Shown in pieces: positions 63,516-64,000 of a stretch of DNA of 64,000 nt. Where the stretch lies: the NCBI RefSeq assembly GCF_039537005.1, contig NZ_BAAAZR010000020.1:310001-374000 (forward strand). Direction: 5' to 3'. A program made the position numbers and the translations under genes. Positions within the stretch are counted from its first letter, which is position 1, and each line of letters opens with the position of its first letter. The DNA is from Sphaerisporangium flaviroseum. GTDB lineage: Bacteria; Actinomycetota; Actinomycetes; Streptosporangiales; Streptosporangiaceae. The notes under the pieces are model-generated. The model ran no database searches. It was given only the letters and a program-made list of their open reading frames with translations, and was not told the origin of the DNA.

Positions 63516-64000
63516 TCAGGACGCGATCGCCTCGACGGCCTCCTCCACGGGGGTGTCGCCTGCGACGAGTTCCACGGTGCGGCCGACGCTGCCGGGAGTG
63601 TCCAGGAGCGCGACGATTACGGCTGCGACGTCATCGCGGGGAACCTTCCCCCGAGGCACCCGCGGCTCCGCCAGCGTCACCAGGCCGGTGCCGGGGTCGT
63701 CGGTCAGGCTACCGGGACGGAGGATCGTCCAGCCGAGATCCCGGGCACGCAGATCGTCTTCAGCGTCCGTCTTGGCCCTGATGTACGCCGCCCAGACATC
63801 GTCGGCGCCGGCCTGGGGCGGATCGCCCGCGCCCATGGAGGAGATCTGCACGAAGCGCGGGACGCCTGCCCGCTCCGCCGCGTCGGCCAGCAGGACCGAG
63901 GCCGCACGGTCGACGGTGTCCTTCCTGGCCACGCCGCTCCCCGGCCCGGCTCCGGCCGCGAACACCACCGCGTCGGCTCCCCGCAGGTGCTCGGCCACCT
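63516..64000 (-). CDS. NAD(P)-binding SDR/NmrA-like protein, N-terminus cut by window edge
   Basis: The visible C-terminal 160 residues follow the atypical short-chain dehydrogenase pattern: ADAVVFAAGAGPGSG, VPRFVQISSMGAGDPP with the SSM strand, the YxxxK-like YIRAK, and LGWTILRPGSLTDDPG typical of SDR a5/NmrA-like proteins. The Rossmann nucleotide loop would lie beyond the window edge. It stops 112 bases upstream of the hydrolase start and may be co-transcribed, but the operator between suggests separate control. Confidence 0.8.
   Translation of the reverse strand, partial: VAEHLRGADAVVFAAGAGPGSGVARKDTVDRAASVLLADAAERAGVPRFVQISSMGAGDPPQAGADDVWAAYIRAKTDAEDDLRARDLGWTILRPGSLTDDPGTGLVTLAEPRVPRGKVPRDDVAAVIVALLDTPGSVGRTVELVAGDTPVEEAVEAIAS

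Overview
The window is GC-rich, with very strong third-position GC, many GTG starts, an encoded CCA on its tRNA-His, eukaryotic-type Ser/Thr kinases, an ECF sigma factor with a membrane anchor, DUF2510 and roadblock proteins, and N-acetylglucosamine/chitobiose uptake genes. Together these point to a filamentous actinomycete. The gene content fits the Streptosporangiales (Streptosporangium, Nonomuraea or Microbispora relatives), but the family cannot be fixed from sequence reading alone. One 11-base N run (61390-61400) marks an assembly gap.

Layout. 1-1.5 kb: a partial secreted protein and a D-Ala-D-Ala carboxypeptidase. 1.6-6.5 kb: a nitrogen-scavenging operon with a FadR-type GntR regulator, a biuret hydrolase-like enzyme, an NCS2-like permease and an allophanate hydrolase. 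The same 15-bp TGTC-N7-GACA motif lies in front of the regulator and of the first enzyme. 6.5-9.1 kb: an SpoU/TrmH methyltransferase, a DUF4184 protein, a CDF-like transporter and a questionable antisense ORF. 9.4-13.6 kb: a solute-binding/VWA fusion, then an ECF sigma factor carrying its own zinc finger, repeat region, membrane anchor and outer domain.

13.8-27.3 kb is an exopolysaccharide or secreted-glycan locus: small membrane protein, two paralogous FemAB/GNAT-like acyltransferases, two family-2 glycosyltransferases, polysaccharide deacetylase, flippase, a 1032-residue multipass polymerase/transferase candidate, a GH39-like glycosidase, an amidase-like protein and a DegT-type aminotransferase. 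27.4-29.5 kb: a MocR regulator divergent from a flavin-binding oxidase-like gene. 29.6-36.1 kb: two Ser/Thr kinases with outer domains, an adjoining pseudokinase and a DUF2510 membrane protein. 36.1-45.2 kb: orn, tRNA-His, a LuxR-type mini-regulator, lysine epsilon-aminotransferase, an HdeD-like protein, an M20 amidohydrolase, a penicillin-binding protein, a spermidine synthase-like protein, a class II aldolase and an anchored secreted protein.

45.4-49.7 kb: a TetR regulator with a very clear palindromic operator, translationally coupled to a rifampin phosphotransferase/PEP-synthase-like enzyme, then a thioesterase. 49.7-51.3 kb: a pair of ~110-bp inverted repeats enclosing a pterin dehydratase and a membrane-anchored L7/L12-like protein. 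51.4-57.7 kb: an AhpD-like protein, an M6-type metalloprotease and ngcEFG, with a good promoter, a palindrome at its start site and a DasR-like dre site upstream. 58.2-64 kb: a DUF4032 protein, a DUF523 protein, a four-gene roadblock/DUF4388-like operon interrupted by the gap, an alpha/beta hydrolase with a TetR-type operator, and a partial SDR protein.

The strongest candidates for little-described systems are the roadblock-only operon, the kinase/kinase/pseudokinase/DUF2510 row, the self-contained membrane sigma factor and the polysaccharide locus with its low-complexity polymerase.
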